A stretch of DNA of 64,000 nt, from NCBI GenBank assembly GCA_964606895.1, contig CAZSHX010000015.1, positions 1 through 64,000 of the forward strand. Direction: 5' to 3'. The DNA is from CAZSHX01 sp964606895 (GTDB taxonomy: Bacteria > Bacteroidota > Ignavibacteria > Kapaibacteriales > UBA2268). Shown piece after piece: positions 17,420 through 25,830 of the stretch. The position numbers and the translations under genes are program-made. Positions within the stretch are counted from its first letter, which is position 1; each line of letters starts with the position of its first letter. The notes below the pieces were generated by a model. The model was not told where the DNA came from, ran no database searches, and worked only from the letters and a program-made list of their open reading frames with translations.

Positions 17420-19552
17420 ATGAACGTTTATGAAACAAAAAATATCAGGAACATCGCTTTCCTTGGTCATGCCGGAACCGGCAAAACTACTCTTGCTGAG
17501 GATATGCTTTTAGACACCGGTGCAATTAACCGCCGTGGTACTATCGAAGAGCATAACACTCAATCAGATTATAATGAAATCGAACAGGAACGCGGCTGTT
17601 CCCTTCTGTCAACTCCACTCTTTACTGAATGGAATAATACCAAAATTAATATTCTGGACACCCCGGGATACGATGATTACATCGGAGAGCTGATTGCGGC
17701 AACTGCTGTTGTTGAAACAGGAGTTATTGTTCTCAATGCTCAGAACGGAGTTGAAGTCGGTGCAGAAAATGCATGGTACTATTGCGAACAAAATAATGTC
17801 CCTGCGATTTTTGTCATTAATAAAGTTGATGTTGATCAGGCAAAAATTGATGATGCCGTCCAGCAGGCTAAAGAATATTTCAACAGAAAAGTTACAGTTG
17901 CTCAGTATCCGCTTCACACCGGTGCAACTTTCAATTCAATCATTGATATTATTACTATGTCAATGCACGAATATCCGGCAGGCGGAGGAAAATCTGTTTC
18001 AAAACCGATTCCCGATTCTGAAATGGCAAAAGCCGAAGCTCTCCGTAATGAATTGATCGAATCAATTGCCGAAACTGATGAAGAACTGATGAACAAGTAC
18101 TTTGAAAATGGTGTACTTGACGATGCTGATTTTAGATCAGGAATGAAAAAAGCTATTGCCGAACGCCAGATTTTCCCTCTTTTTGTTGCTTCGTCAAAAT
18201 TGAACTATGGAACTGACTTACTTGTTGATTTCATCGTTGACTATTGCCCAAGTCCCGCTGACGTTCAGGGAAAATTAAATATTGAAGGCGGTTATGTTAA
18301 GTTCGATGCCGCTTCCCAGACTTCTATCTTTATTTATAAGCTTTCTTCTGAGGCTCATCTTGGTGACATGACATTTTTCAAAGTCATTTCCGGTAAAGTT
18401 AGTGCCGGTACAGATTTAATCAACGAACAAAAATCGGCATCTGAAAGATTCAACCAAGTTTTTCTTATGAACGGCAAAAAAAGAGTTGAAGTTCCTACTA
18501 TCGTCGCAGGCGATTTGGGAGCTACCGTTAAACTCAAATCAACTCATGTTAATCACACTTTGCATGACAAAGGCTTTAACGTAGAATTTGAAAAAATTAC
18601 ATACCCAAATCCTCGTATCAGAACTGCCGTTGTTCCAAAAACAAAAGGCGAAGAAGAAAAAGTCGGTATCGGACTTCACAGTTTGCATCAGGAAGACCCG
18701 ACTCTAATCGTCGAGCATTCACAGGAACTACGTCAGATTATTCTTCATGCTCAGGGTGAACTTCACCTTTCAGCCGCCAAATGGAGACTTGAAAAGAGAT
18801 ATAAAGTAGAAACTGAATTTGTCGAACCACGCGTTCCTTATCGCGAAACAATTCAAAAACAGGTTCGCGGAAGTTATCGCCACAAAAAACAAACAGGCGG
18901 TGCCGGACAATTTGCCGAAGTTCACATGCTAATTGAGCCTTGGTTCGAAGACGCTCCATATCCTCCGGATTTGACAGTTCGCGGAAAAGACCTTCAAAAA
19001 CTTGAATGGGGAGGAAATCTTGAATTTGTCAACTGCATCGTCGGCGGTGTTATTGACCAGAGATTTTTACCTGCAATCATGAAGGGTGTTATGGACAAAA
19101 TGACTTTCGGTCCTCTAACCGGTTGCTACGTACGCGATATCCGCATTGCTGTTTACGACGGCAAAATGCACCCTGTTGACTCAAACGAAGCCGCCTTTAA
19201 GACTGCCGGTATGATGGTTTTCAAAGAGAACTTCGTTAAAGCAGACCCGAAAGTACTCGAACCGATTTTCAATGTTGAAATCAAAGTTCCCGATGAATTC
19301 GTCGGTGACATCATGAGTGATTTGCCAACTCGCCGCGGTGTGATTCTCGGTATTGAATCAATTGGAAGATACCAGATTATCAAGGCACGTATGCCTTTGC
19401 TGGAGCTTGATAAATATTCGACTGCTCTTCGTTCAATGACTCAGGCGAGAGCCACACACACACAGGAATTCGCTGAATATCAGATAGTTCCTGCAATGGT
19501 TCAGCAAAAACTTATTGATGAATACAAGAAACGTCACGAAGACGGTGAATAA
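17420..19552 (+). CDS. EF-G paralog with altered GTPase centre (EF-G2 type)
   Basis: Five-domain EF-G homolog of 710 residues. The GTPase centre departs from active EF-G at three points. The P-loop reads GHAGTGKT, where the translational-GTPase Asp is Gly19. The switch I segment reads QERGCSLLSTP instead of RGITITSAA. The G3 motif reads DTPGYDDY, with Tyr84 where catalytic His is expected. NKVD is intact. Domain IV keeps the translocation loop RHKKQTGGAGQF (about 487-498). A Bacteroides EF-G2 has been described as supporting translation without GTP hydrolysis, and this protein may be its counterpart. It is a single-gene unit with a terminator at 19579, far from the ribosomal operons. Confidence 0.88.
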   Translation: MNVYETKNIRNIAFLGHAGTGKTTLAEDMLLDTGAINRRGTIEEHNTQSDYNEIEQERGCSLLSTPLFTEWNNTKINILDTPGYDDYIGELIAATAVVETGVIVLNAQNGVEVGAENAWYYCEQNNVPAIFVINKVDVDQAKIDDAVQQAKEYFNRKVTVAQYPLHTGATFNSIIDIITMSMHEYPAGGGKSVSKPIPDSEMAKAEALRNELIESIAETDEELMNKYFENGVLDDADFRSGMKKAIAERQIFPLFVASSKLNYGTDLLVDFIVDYCPSPADVQGKLNIEGGYVKFDAASQTSIFIYKLSSEAHLGDMTFFKVISGKVSAGTDLINEQKSASERFNQVFLMNGKKRVEVPTIVAGDLGATVKLKSTHVNHTLHDKGFNVEFEKITYPNPRIRTAVVPKTKGEEEKVGIGLHSLHQEDPTLIVEHSQELRQIILHAQGELHLSAAKWRLEKRYKVETEFVEPRVPYRETIQKQVRGSYRHKKQTGGAGQFAEVHMLIEPWFEDAPYPPDLTVRGKDLQKLEWGGNLEFVNCIVGGVIDQRFLPAIMKGVMDKMTFGPLTGCYVRDIRIAVYDGKMHPVDSNEAAFKTAGMMVFKENFVKADPKVLEPIFNVEIKVPDEFVGDIMSDLPTRRGVILGIESIGRYQIIKARMPLLELDKYSTALRSMTQARATHTQEFAEYQIVPAMVQQKLIDEYKKRHEDGE

Positions 19553-19578
19553 AAACATTCAATAAATGATTTTATCTC

Positions 19579-19608
19579 AAGGCGAATTTTCGGATTCGCC
19601 TTTTTTTT
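19579..19608 (+). terminator. Rho-independent terminator after the EF-G paralog
   Basis: AAGGCGAA / TTCGCCTT stem with an 8-nt loop (TTTCGGA core) followed by eight T, 26 bp after the stop. Confidence 0.9.
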
Positions 19609-19653
19609 AATTCTATTTCTGAGAACATTTCATCCTTCCTAAATTGCATCTTT

Positions 19654-20178
19654 CTACTTATTTTGTGCAAGAACAAATTGTTTAAATGCCTGAAATTTGG
19701 TAATGGAATTTTCAACCTTTGACCATCTTTCAACTTCATTTAAATCAACAATATTTTGCATAGCGACTAACTTAGCCTGCTCAAGTGATTGTAAATCATC
19801 CCAGAAATAATAAGCTGACAATCTGTCCTTAACACAATCAGTTGGAGAAATTATCCTAAGATTACCGGTAGAAAATTCTATTTCAATTATATCCGTTATT
19901 GGTTCGGAACCAACTGCCAATGGTCCTGTTGGAAATTCTATGAACCAGTTTGTTTCAGGATTTATGAAATATCTGTTTTTTTCTGTAAATCCAATTTCAT
20001 TCATAATTTCAATAATTTTTCTGCGTGGATATGAAGTGTGTTCGATGAAATCCAAATCCTTTGATTGATATTTATTATCCGAGTAAATAGTGACACAGGC
20101 TCCTCCGGAAAGAGTGCAAAGAATCCCATTTGCCTTTAGATTATCACAAATAAATGCGGCAAGCTCACCAATATTCAT
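19654..20178 (-). CDS. Nucleotidyltransferase-fold protein, possible toxin
   Basis: 174-residue protein with a minimal nucleotidyltransferase signature. SGGACVTIYSDNKYQSKDLDF contains the GG loop and a D-x-D metal pair, and a third acidic site is likely in IIEIEF. The pattern resembles AbiEii/MenT-like and DUF6036-like enzymes. It follows a winged-helix gene after 14 bp on the same strand. That is the layout of AbiEi/AbiEii and related type IV or NTase toxin-antitoxin modules. Function is inferred; it could also be a housekeeping nucleotidyltransferase. Confidence 0.65.
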   Translation of the reverse strand: MNIGELAAFICDNLKANGILCTLSGGACVTIYSDNKYQSKDLDFIEHTSYPRRKIIEIMNEIGFTEKNRYFINPETNWFIEFPTGPLAVGSEPITDIIEIEFSTGNLRIISPTDCVKDRLSAYYFWDDLQSLEQAKLVAMQNIVDLNEVERWSKVENSITKFQAFKQFVLAQNK

Positions 20179-20192
20179 TTCTTTTAATGTTT

Positions 20193-20522
20193 TCAGAATG
20201 GTTTTCCGCTTCTTCTTGGCCTTTTTCTAACGATAGTCATCGCGTCTCTTTCTTCCAAGGGAAGAAATCCAAATGCTTTCTCAAGCAATGACATTAATTC
20301 CTTCAAAAATGGATATCTTTCATTAAAAGAGAAAACTTTTACTTTGCCTAAAGTTCTGCTAATCAGGATATTTCCAATTTCCATTTTATTCAACTGATTT
20401 TGGATAGGCGTTAAGTCAGTATCGTAGAACTTTGCAATTTCTCTTGCATAGCCATCCCCCCTGATGTATAAAAAGAACAATACTTTTTCTTTGTTTTTAG
20501 ACCCAAATAGATATTCGAGCAT
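20193..20522 (-). CDS. Winged-helix regulator, possible antitoxin
   Basis: 109-residue protein with an N-terminal winged helix of ArsR-like character (KNKEKVLFFLYIRGDGYAREIAKFYDTDLTPIQNQLNKMEIGNIL, then a beta wing KVKVFSFNERYPFLKEL). The tail is basic (RKRPRRSGKPF). It is first in a two-gene minus-strand operon with the nucleotidyltransferase. As in AbiEi-type antitoxins it would bind its own promoter. The repeat copy C begins about 90 bp upstream of its start. Confidence 0.7.
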   Translation of the reverse strand: MLEYLFGSKNKEKVLFFLYIRGDGYAREIAKFYDTDLTPIQNQLNKMEIGNILISRTLGKVKVFSFNERYPFLKELMSLLEKAFGFLPLEERDAMTIVRKRPRRSGKPF

Positions 20523-20614
20523 AAACGACCTATATGTTAGTTTATATGACCTATTTTATAGTTCATTTGACGATAGATATTTAAATATATTTTTCATCAT
20601 TGATTTTCATCTTT

Positions 20615-20748
20615 CCAAATTGCATCTTTTTATTTTTTTATGTAAAAGATGTAATGCCATTTCCTCATAACCTATTGATATTATTTCAAATAACGAATTT
20701 TGAGCCGTTGCATCTTTGGATGCAAAAAGATGCAAAGATGCAAATTGG
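20615..20748 (-). repeat. MITE-like repeat copy C (inverted relative to A and B)
   Basis: Its ends are CCAAATTGCATCTTT and AAAGATGCAAATTGG. It matches copy B over nearly its whole length on the opposite strand, including CGGCTCAAAATTCGTTATTTG. It differs mainly in about 10 bp beside AATAGGTTA. Confidence 0.85.
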
Positions 20749-20829
20749 GTAAGATGTCTGAACTGGGATTTCGGGGATTTTAGGGATTAAGAGGATTATG
20801 ATTTGTAAAACCTTATTTTCCCAATTCTT

Positions 20830-20937
20830 GACCTTAGTAGCCTGAGAGTACTCACGGCCCCCATCTTACCTTCTTAAAACCCGCCAAATAATGTAATAAT
20901 GTTTGGTTCTACGGGTCTACTGCGAGCTACTAAGGTC
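20830..20937. repeat. 108-bp element with 12-bp terminal inverted repeats
   Basis: GACCTTAGTAGC at 20830-20841 and its exact reverse complement GCTACTAAGGTC at 20926-20937. The similarity extends imperfectly inwards (TGAGAGTACTCACGG against TCGCAGTAGACCCG). It is more GC-rich than its surroundings and has no reading frame. It lies between repeat copies C and D. Confidence 0.65.
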
Positions 20938-20972
20938 TGCTCTCCAAATCTAACATCATTTCAATTTGTTTT

Positions 20973-21220
20973 CCCAATTTGCATTGCATCCTCAAAAAAT
21001 ATAATGTAAAAGATGCATTGCAATTATGGCATAACCTATTGATATTATTTCAAATAGCGATTCTTTTACCATTGCATCTTTGGATGCAAAAAGATGCAAA
21101 GATGCAAATTCTTACAGCCCTCTCCAAGAATGGAGAGGGTCGGGATGAGGTTGACTCAATATCATTTCAAGTCACGATATCACAATTAATAAACGAAAAT
21201 AGAGGTTATTTATTGCTATG
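20973..21220 (-). repeat. MITE-like repeat copy D with extended flank
   Basis: The core 20973-21110 has the same hairpin (TTGCATCTTTGGATGCAAAA on this strand) and the AACCTATTGATATTATTTCA block. The flank 21111-21220 contains a hairpin CCCTCTCC/GGAGAGGG (21118-21139), then GTCGGGATGAGGTTGAC and a TATTGCTATG end. It matches the left flank of copy A in inverted orientation. No gene is supported in 20523-21238. Confidence 0.8.
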
Positions 21221-21238
21221 AAAAAGAAGTAAATATTT

Positions 21239-21649
21239 TTATGGTAATTTTTCTCCGGGTCCGGTAACTGTGATTGTTGAACTGTCCCCAATTGATTTGT
21301 AAGTCCAGATTACTGTATGATTCGTTTTTTTGTCAGTCCAATTCCCATTTAAATTTCCCAGTTGAATCTGTTTGTTTGCATGGTCAACACAAATTTGTTC
21401 GGATTTGGTTTTATAAGTTTCATTTCTACCTGAACCTGCTACAGACAATGGAGCAAGCTCACCACCCGGATTTTTGCAATATATCGTTGTGCCTTGAATA
21501 TCCCGCCAAAGGTAAGTTTCATTATACGTTTTTGGCTTTCCGGGATTCACTCTTCCGTTAACTGTTGTCCGTTTATAAAAAGCAGATAAATCACCGATGA
21601 CTAAAAAAGTCATCAATATAAACATTGCAAAATTCAATAAAATCTTCAT
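21239..21649 (-). CDS. Hypothetical small secreted protein
   Basis: I do not recognise it. The 136 residues start with a signal-peptide-like segment (KILLNFAMFILMTFLVIGDLSA). A mature part follows with two cysteines (IYCKNPGG and QICVDHANKQ) that could form a disulfide. The end is WTYKSIGDSSTITVTGPGEKLP. It lies 19 bp from the end of repeat copy D and 91 bp before the next minus-strand gene. Confidence 0.55.
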   Translation of the reverse strand: MKILLNFAMFILMTFLVIGDLSAFYKRTTVNGRVNPGKPKTYNETYLWRDIQGTTIYCKNPGGELAPLSVAGSGRNETYKTKSEQICVDHANKQIQLGNLNGNWTDKKTNHTVIWTYKSIGDSSTITVTGPGEKLP

Positions 21650-21740
21650 TTCACTTCTCCCAATATTAAACTAAAAATATCCCAATCAGTAAAAGCAGTG
21701 AGCTTTCATTTTAAAGTAATCACAAATAAGAAAATCCTTT

Positions 21741-22376
21741 TCACTCAAAAATAATTTCCTTGGAAAAATAGTCAATCGCAATTTTTCCGATTCGTTCGGT
21801 CATGCGTTTGGATATGTAGCCGAAAATCGGAGCAGAAACAATCACTGCCCAGCGGGCTATTGATTTTGCCGTAACTTTGCTTGTCAGTTTGGCTGAAATT
21901 TTCTTCAGCAAAACATTAAGTGCTTCACCTGAAATTTGCTCGATGATGTGCTTACCAGCAAATCTGATTCCTGCCTCACCTGCTGATACACCAATTTTCA
22001 AAACTGCTTCTTCGGTAACATATTTCCGGACTAAGTTCTTTCCAAGTTCCACACCTGCATCATTTGCAAAAATCAATGCAACCATTGTTGTATTCAGCTT
22101 TTCTTCCTGTCCGTAGTATTTTGCAATTTTGAAAACAAGATTCATCTGCAATTTTGTGATTGCGATAAGTTCAGGCAAAACAGTCAGCCAGCCGAGAGCT
22201 CCGGGAGGAATAGCGGATACGGTGCTAATCGTAAAAGCTCGCCATGATGCTGATTTAATCATCTCTTCAGGCGTTGAACCTTCGATATCTGCATCGGTTG
22301 GAACAAATTTCATCAATAGTTTACCAAACCATTGGGTTTTTGCAACTTCGGAAATTCCGGTTAATAGGTCACTCAT
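21741..22376 (-). CDS. EcsC-family protein
   Basis: Predicted membrane-associated protein of 211 residues related to EcsC. It has a hydrophobic glycine/alanine-rich segment (ISTVSAIPPGALGWLTVLPELIAITKLQMNLVFKIAKYYG) and an amphipathic C-terminus (ARWAVIVSAPIFGYISKRMTERIGKIAIDYFSKEI). The start at 22376 overlaps the rsmD stop in an ATGA arrangement and gives the natural N-terminus MSDLLTGISEV. Biochemical role unknown. Confidence 0.7.
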   Translation of the reverse strand: MSDLLTGISEVAKTQWFGKLLMKFVPTDADIEGSTPEEMIKSASWRAFTISTVSAIPPGALGWLTVLPELIAITKLQMNLVFKIAKYYGQEEKLNTTMVALIFANDAGVELGKNLVRKYVTEEAVLKIGVSAGEAGIRFAGKHIIEQISGEALNVLLKKISAKLTSKVTAKSIARWAVIVSAPIFGYISKRMTERIGKIAIDYFSKEIIFE

Positions 22377-22939
22377 ATTTTCTTCTGTAAAAATGATACT
22401 TTTGTTTCTCCAAACGACCTTTCGGTTAATAAATTGCAATTCTCAGGCAAAATGATACTTTCAAAAGAATCCGATTCAACAATAATAATTCCATTATCAT
22501 TAATCAGATTTTCAGAAAGAAGAAGATTGACAATCGAATTTCCGAGTTTTAATTTGTAAGGAGGGTCAATGAATGCCAAATCAAATTTAATTCCAGGCTC
22601 AAAATCATTCATCCTTTTTAAAATCTTCAGAGCATCATGATTAATCAGCTTAAAAAGTTCTTCGGATAAATGAAAATCCATAGCAGTATTGTTGATGAAA
22701 GAGGCAACATTTCTGTTTTTATCAATGAAATAAACTTTTTCAGCTCCCCGGCTCAAAGCTTCAAACCCAAAGGCTCCCGTTCCTGCACAAATATCGGCAA
22801 CAACTGTATTCTCAATGTCAAAATGATTATCAAGGATATTGAAAATTGTTTCCCTTACCGAATCCTGTGTAGGGCGAACACCTGCAGGAACAGCATATTT
22901 GAACCTTCTGCCCTTAAGATTGCCTGCAACAATTCTCAT
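22373..22939 (-). CDS. rsmD: 16S rRNA (guanine-N2)-methyltransferase RsmD
   Basis: SAM-dependent enzyme that methylates G966 of 16S rRNA. The 188 residues show the N-terminal MRIVAGNLKGRRFKYAVPAGVRPTQDSVRETIFNIL, SAM motif I VVADICAGTGAFGFEALSRGA and the catalytic AFIDPPYK (DPPY). It overlaps the PilM-like gene by one base upstream and the EcsC gene by four bases downstream. This makes a three-gene translationally coupled operon. Confidence 0.95.
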   Translation of the reverse strand: MRIVAGNLKGRRFKYAVPAGVRPTQDSVRETIFNILDNHFDIENTVVADICAGTGAFGFEALSRGAEKVYFIDKNRNVASFINNTAMDFHLSEELFKLINHDALKILKRMNDFEPGIKFDLAFIDPPYKLKLGNSIVNLLLSENLINDNGIIIVESDSFESIILPENCNLLTERSFGETKVSFLQKKI

Positions 22940-23868
22940 CAGACTAATTTGAAACGTTCATGATAGGCAGGGAAACATCCGCCGATGCACGGCGGGAAGA
23001 TGTGGCTGACCCGAGAACAATACTCTCGTTCCCTTTGCGAAAGAGAAGCTTTCATCATACGGAAAGCATTTAGTCTGCCGATAAGATTTACTTTTTTCCC
23101 CAATGTATCTCTTGCAATTTCAATATGTTCATTGGTTAATCCGGTTCCGAAGAAAAAGATGCCATCCAAAGATTGAATATATTCTGTAGTGAGTTTGTCA
23201 AATTCCTTTTCGATTAATCCTCCGAATTTATTGATTTCGCTAAGCGAGGCAAGATTATAGTATTGAGGAGATTTATTTGTTAAGATACTTATATCGGCAA
23301 ATTTATTCTGGATTCCGACCAACGCAATATTTTTATCAGCATGTTCCGGATAATTGTAAATAAAAGCAGAATGAGCATTCATCTGACTGATTTCAATATT
23401 ATCAACAGCCATGCCGAGAGGAGAAAGAATCTTTTTGTAAACTTCAAAATCCTGTTTCAGCAAAATTACAGCCATAATCATTTGCTTTTTGTCCTTTTTG
23501 GGAGCAAGCGGAATGATTGTCGAAGAAAAATTATCAAGTTCGAACTGCGGATATGCCTGCCTGATTTCAAGATTAACAAGCTGAAGCAACTCTTTATTGG
23601 TAATGCCTGTCCTTCCCGGAAAAAGCGAAACCAGAACAGATTCTGCAGGAATCGTGCAAGTAACGCGAGAAACAGGAGACTGAATTTCTTTCAGAATCGT
23701 TTGAACTTCGTTCGATGCCGTCTGAAAGGATTCCTCAGCTATGTGTTCAATGTTTACAGGGGTTGAAGTGGAGTTAACGTAAACCAGTTTCAGCCCCATT
23801 GGCGTTCTCTCAACCATCGTTATGTATGTACGGTCTATGTTAAAAAAAACTGAAAGAGTTAAGTCCAT
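22939..23868 (-). CDS. PilM-like actin-fold ATPase
   Basis: 309-residue protein of the PilM/FtsA-like actin fold. N-terminal strand LSVFFNIDRTYITMVERTPMGLKLV is followed by ESVLVSLFPGRTGITNKELLQLVNLEIRQAYPQ (PilM-type substrate segment), IALVGIQNKFADISIL and the phosphate-2-like IFFFGTGLTNEH. The final SHIFPPCIGG corresponds to the PilM end AxAxGLALR. In type IV pili PilM links the pilus motor to PilN/PilO. No other pilus gene is adjacent, so the role here is uncertain. Confidence 0.65.
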   Translation of the reverse strand: MDLTLSVFFNIDRTYITMVERTPMGLKLVYVNSTSTPVNIEHIAEESFQTASNEVQTILKEIQSPVSRVTCTIPAESVLVSLFPGRTGITNKELLQLVNLEIRQAYPQFELDNFSSTIIPLAPKKDKKQMIMAVILLKQDFEVYKKILSPLGMAVDNIEISQMNAHSAFIYNYPEHADKNIALVGIQNKFADISILTNKSPQYYNLASLSEINKFGGLIEKEFDKLTTEYIQSLDGIFFFGTGLTNEHIEIARDTLGKKVNLIGRLNAFRMMKASLSQREREYCSRVSHIFPPCIGGCFPAYHERFKLV

Positions 23869-24029
23869 AATTGTTTTATTATTTATTGAAAATACTAATT
23901 ATCAAATTTAAGAAAATAAACGGTGTAAAAAAAGCACGATTTTGCAACATTATCTTAATTTTGACTTAACAATTTCTTAATTTTGCATAAAAGTAAATGA
24001 ATGTTTCAAAAAAATAAACAAGGAATACA

Positions 24030-24653
24030 ATGTTTAGAGGAATATTACCAAAAGAAGTAAATTTCTATAATTACTTTGAAAAGCACATCACGCTTTCTAT
24101 TAAAGCGGCGACCGAGCTTTTGATTTTATCAAATGAAGGTGCCGATGTTGTGGCGGCGGCAAAGAGAATCAAAGATTTTGAAAACGAAGCTGACGACATT
24201 ACTCATCTTTGTACCGAAGAACTCCACAAAACTTTCATCACTCCCTTTGAAAGAGCAGACATCCACAACCTTATCAAAAACCTTGATGATATTATTGACA
24301 ACATTGACGGTGCTGTTTCCAGAATCCTTCTTTACGAAATTACAATTATCCGCAACGAAACCAAACTTCTTGCAGATATTCTTGTCAAATGCACCATGCA
24401 AATCGAACAAGCACTGAAAGGATTGCGAAACATGAAGGACCCCGACTTCATTATTGACAAATGCAAAATCATTCACCAGCTCGAAAGCGAAGGCGATGCA
24501 GTTCTTCGTTCAGCTATTTTGCGTTTATTCAAGGAAGGTGATGCAATACCATTGATTATGTGGAAAGAAATATTCCAGAAACTCGAAAAAGCAGTTGATA
24601 AAACTGAAGCAGTTGCGAATATAATCGAAGGCGTGGTTATTTCTGCCGCTTAA
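24030..24653 (+). CDS. PhoU-like (DUF47) phosphate transport accessory protein
   Basis: 207-residue helical protein of the DUF47/YkaA family, cytoplasmic partner of PiT phosphate transporters. The segments ADDITHLCTEELHKTFITPFERADIHNLIKNLDDIIDNIDG and KIIHQLESEGDAVLRSAILRLF carry the two PhoU-like E/DxxxD metal-site repeats. It is 45 bp upstream of the transporter gene and surely co-transcribed. Confidence 0.92.
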   Translation: MFRGILPKEVNFYNYFEKHITLSIKAATELLILSNEGADVVAAAKRIKDFENEADDITHLCTEELHKTFITPFERADIHNLIKNLDDIIDNIDGAVSRILLYEITIIRNETKLLADILVKCTMQIEQALKGLRNMKDPDFIIDKCKIIHQLESEGDAVLRSAILRLFKEGDAIPLIMWKEIFQKLEKAVDKTEAVANIIEGVVISAA

Positions 24654-24698
24654 TTTCCATATTCAATAATACAAAATCAAAAAGTTAAAAAGGATAAA

Positions 24699-25730
24699 AT
24701 GGATTCAGTTTTAATAATTGTTGTTATTACCGTTGCTATCGCACTTATGTTCGATATAGTCAACGGCTTCCACGATGCCGCAAATTCAATTGCCACAATT
24801 GTCTCAACCAGAGTGCTTTCTCCGAAAATGGCGGTATATTGGGCGGCATTTTTCAACTTCGCCGCCATGTTCGTATTCGCACCAAAGGTTGCCGATACTA
24901 TTTCCAAAATCGTTAAAATCAATGCTCACGACCCTGCATTCATGTTTGTTGTGCTCACAGGACTTCTCGGTGCAATCGTATGGGATTTAGTTACTTGGTG
25001 GTGGGGATTGCCTACCAGTTCGTCTCATGCACTCATCGGCGGGCTTGCCGGAGCCGGAATCGCCTATCAGGGCACCGGCGTTATCCGCTGGGAAAAGCTC
25101 TTCGAAACAATGCTATTCATCCCCTTAGCCCCACTATTGGGTGTCGCACTCGGTTTTGGCTTCATGATTGGAATATATTGGATTTTCAGAAAGTGGCGAC
25201 CACGAGACATTGACAAAGTTTTCCGAAAAGGGCAGTTTGTCTCCGCATCACTTTACTCACTCGGGCACGGCGGTAACGACGCACAGAAAACAATGGGTAT
25301 AATTATCGCACTTTTAGTTGCCGCAGGCATATTTTCATCCGATGTTAAGCTCTCCATAACCCATTGGAATACACTCTGGATAATTCTATCATGCCATTTA
25401 GCAATGGCAGTTGGAACCGCACTGGGCGGATGGAAAATCGTAAAGACAATGGGCATGAAATTAGCAAAACTAAAACCTGTTCATGGCTTTGCCGCCGAAA
25501 CAGCAGGGGCTCTAACCCTTTTCATGGCAACATTTCTCGGAATCCCGGTCTCTACCACCCACACCATTTCAGGTGCAATCGTCGGCGTAGGAGCAACCAT
25601 GGGACTTCAAGGCATAAAATGGAACGTTGCAATGCGTATCGTCTGGGCATGGATTGTTACAATCCCCCTCTCGGCACTTGTAGCCGCAGGCTGTTTCGAA
25701 ATAGTCAGACTAATACATCCCGCATTTTAG
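24699..25730 (+). CDS. pit: PiT-family inorganic phosphate transporter
   Basis: Inner-membrane low-affinity phosphate permease, 343 residues. It has the two inverted PiT signatures FDIVNGFHDAANSIATIVSTRVLSP and SLGHGGNDAQKTMGIIIALL, plus LPTSSSHALIGGLAGAG and GIPVSTTHTISGAIVGVG. It forms an operon with the preceding PhoU-like gene. A terminator follows. Confidence 0.95.
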   Translation: MDSVLIIVVITVAIALMFDIVNGFHDAANSIATIVSTRVLSPKMAVYWAAFFNFAAMFVFAPKVADTISKIVKINAHDPAFMFVVLTGLLGAIVWDLVTWWWGLPTSSSHALIGGLAGAGIAYQGTGVIRWEKLFETMLFIPLAPLLGVALGFGFMIGIYWIFRKWRPRDIDKVFRKGQFVSASLYSLGHGGNDAQKTMGIIIALLVAAGIFSSDVKLSITHWNTLWIILSCHLAMAVGTALGGWKIVKTMGMKLAKLKPVHGFAAETAGALTLFMATFLGIPVSTTHTISGAIVGVGATMGLQGIKWNVAMRIVWAWIVTIPLSALVAAGCFEIVRLIHPAF

Positions 25731-25760
25731 AATTGCCCGAAGCATTCACAAGGAATAAAA

Positions 25761-25797
25761 AAATCCGGAACTCAAATTTGAATTCCGGATTTTTCTT
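25761..25797 (+). terminator. Terminator after the phosphate transporter
   Basis: AAATCCGGAA / TTCCGGATTT stem followed by TTCTTTTT, 30 bp after the stop. It lies between converging genes. The A-rich left side could also serve the cheA strand. Confidence 0.85.
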
Positions 25798-25830
25798 TTT
25801 AGTTTTTATGATGTGTATCAATTCGGCAAA

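Noticed and set aside
22979..23035. Two short inverted repeats in the end of the PilM-like gene (CCGCC/GGCGG and CGAGA/TCTCG), suggesting a repeat-derived protein tail
   Set aside because: The encoded SHIFPPCIGG matches the normal PilM C-terminal pattern, so the protein end looks conserved and the palindromes are probably incidental.
23957..23985. Two TAATTTTG boxes upstream of the PhoU-like gene
   Set aside because: No TTTG lies at 19-21 nt upstream of either box, so a promoter call is not supported at the level used for the other sites.
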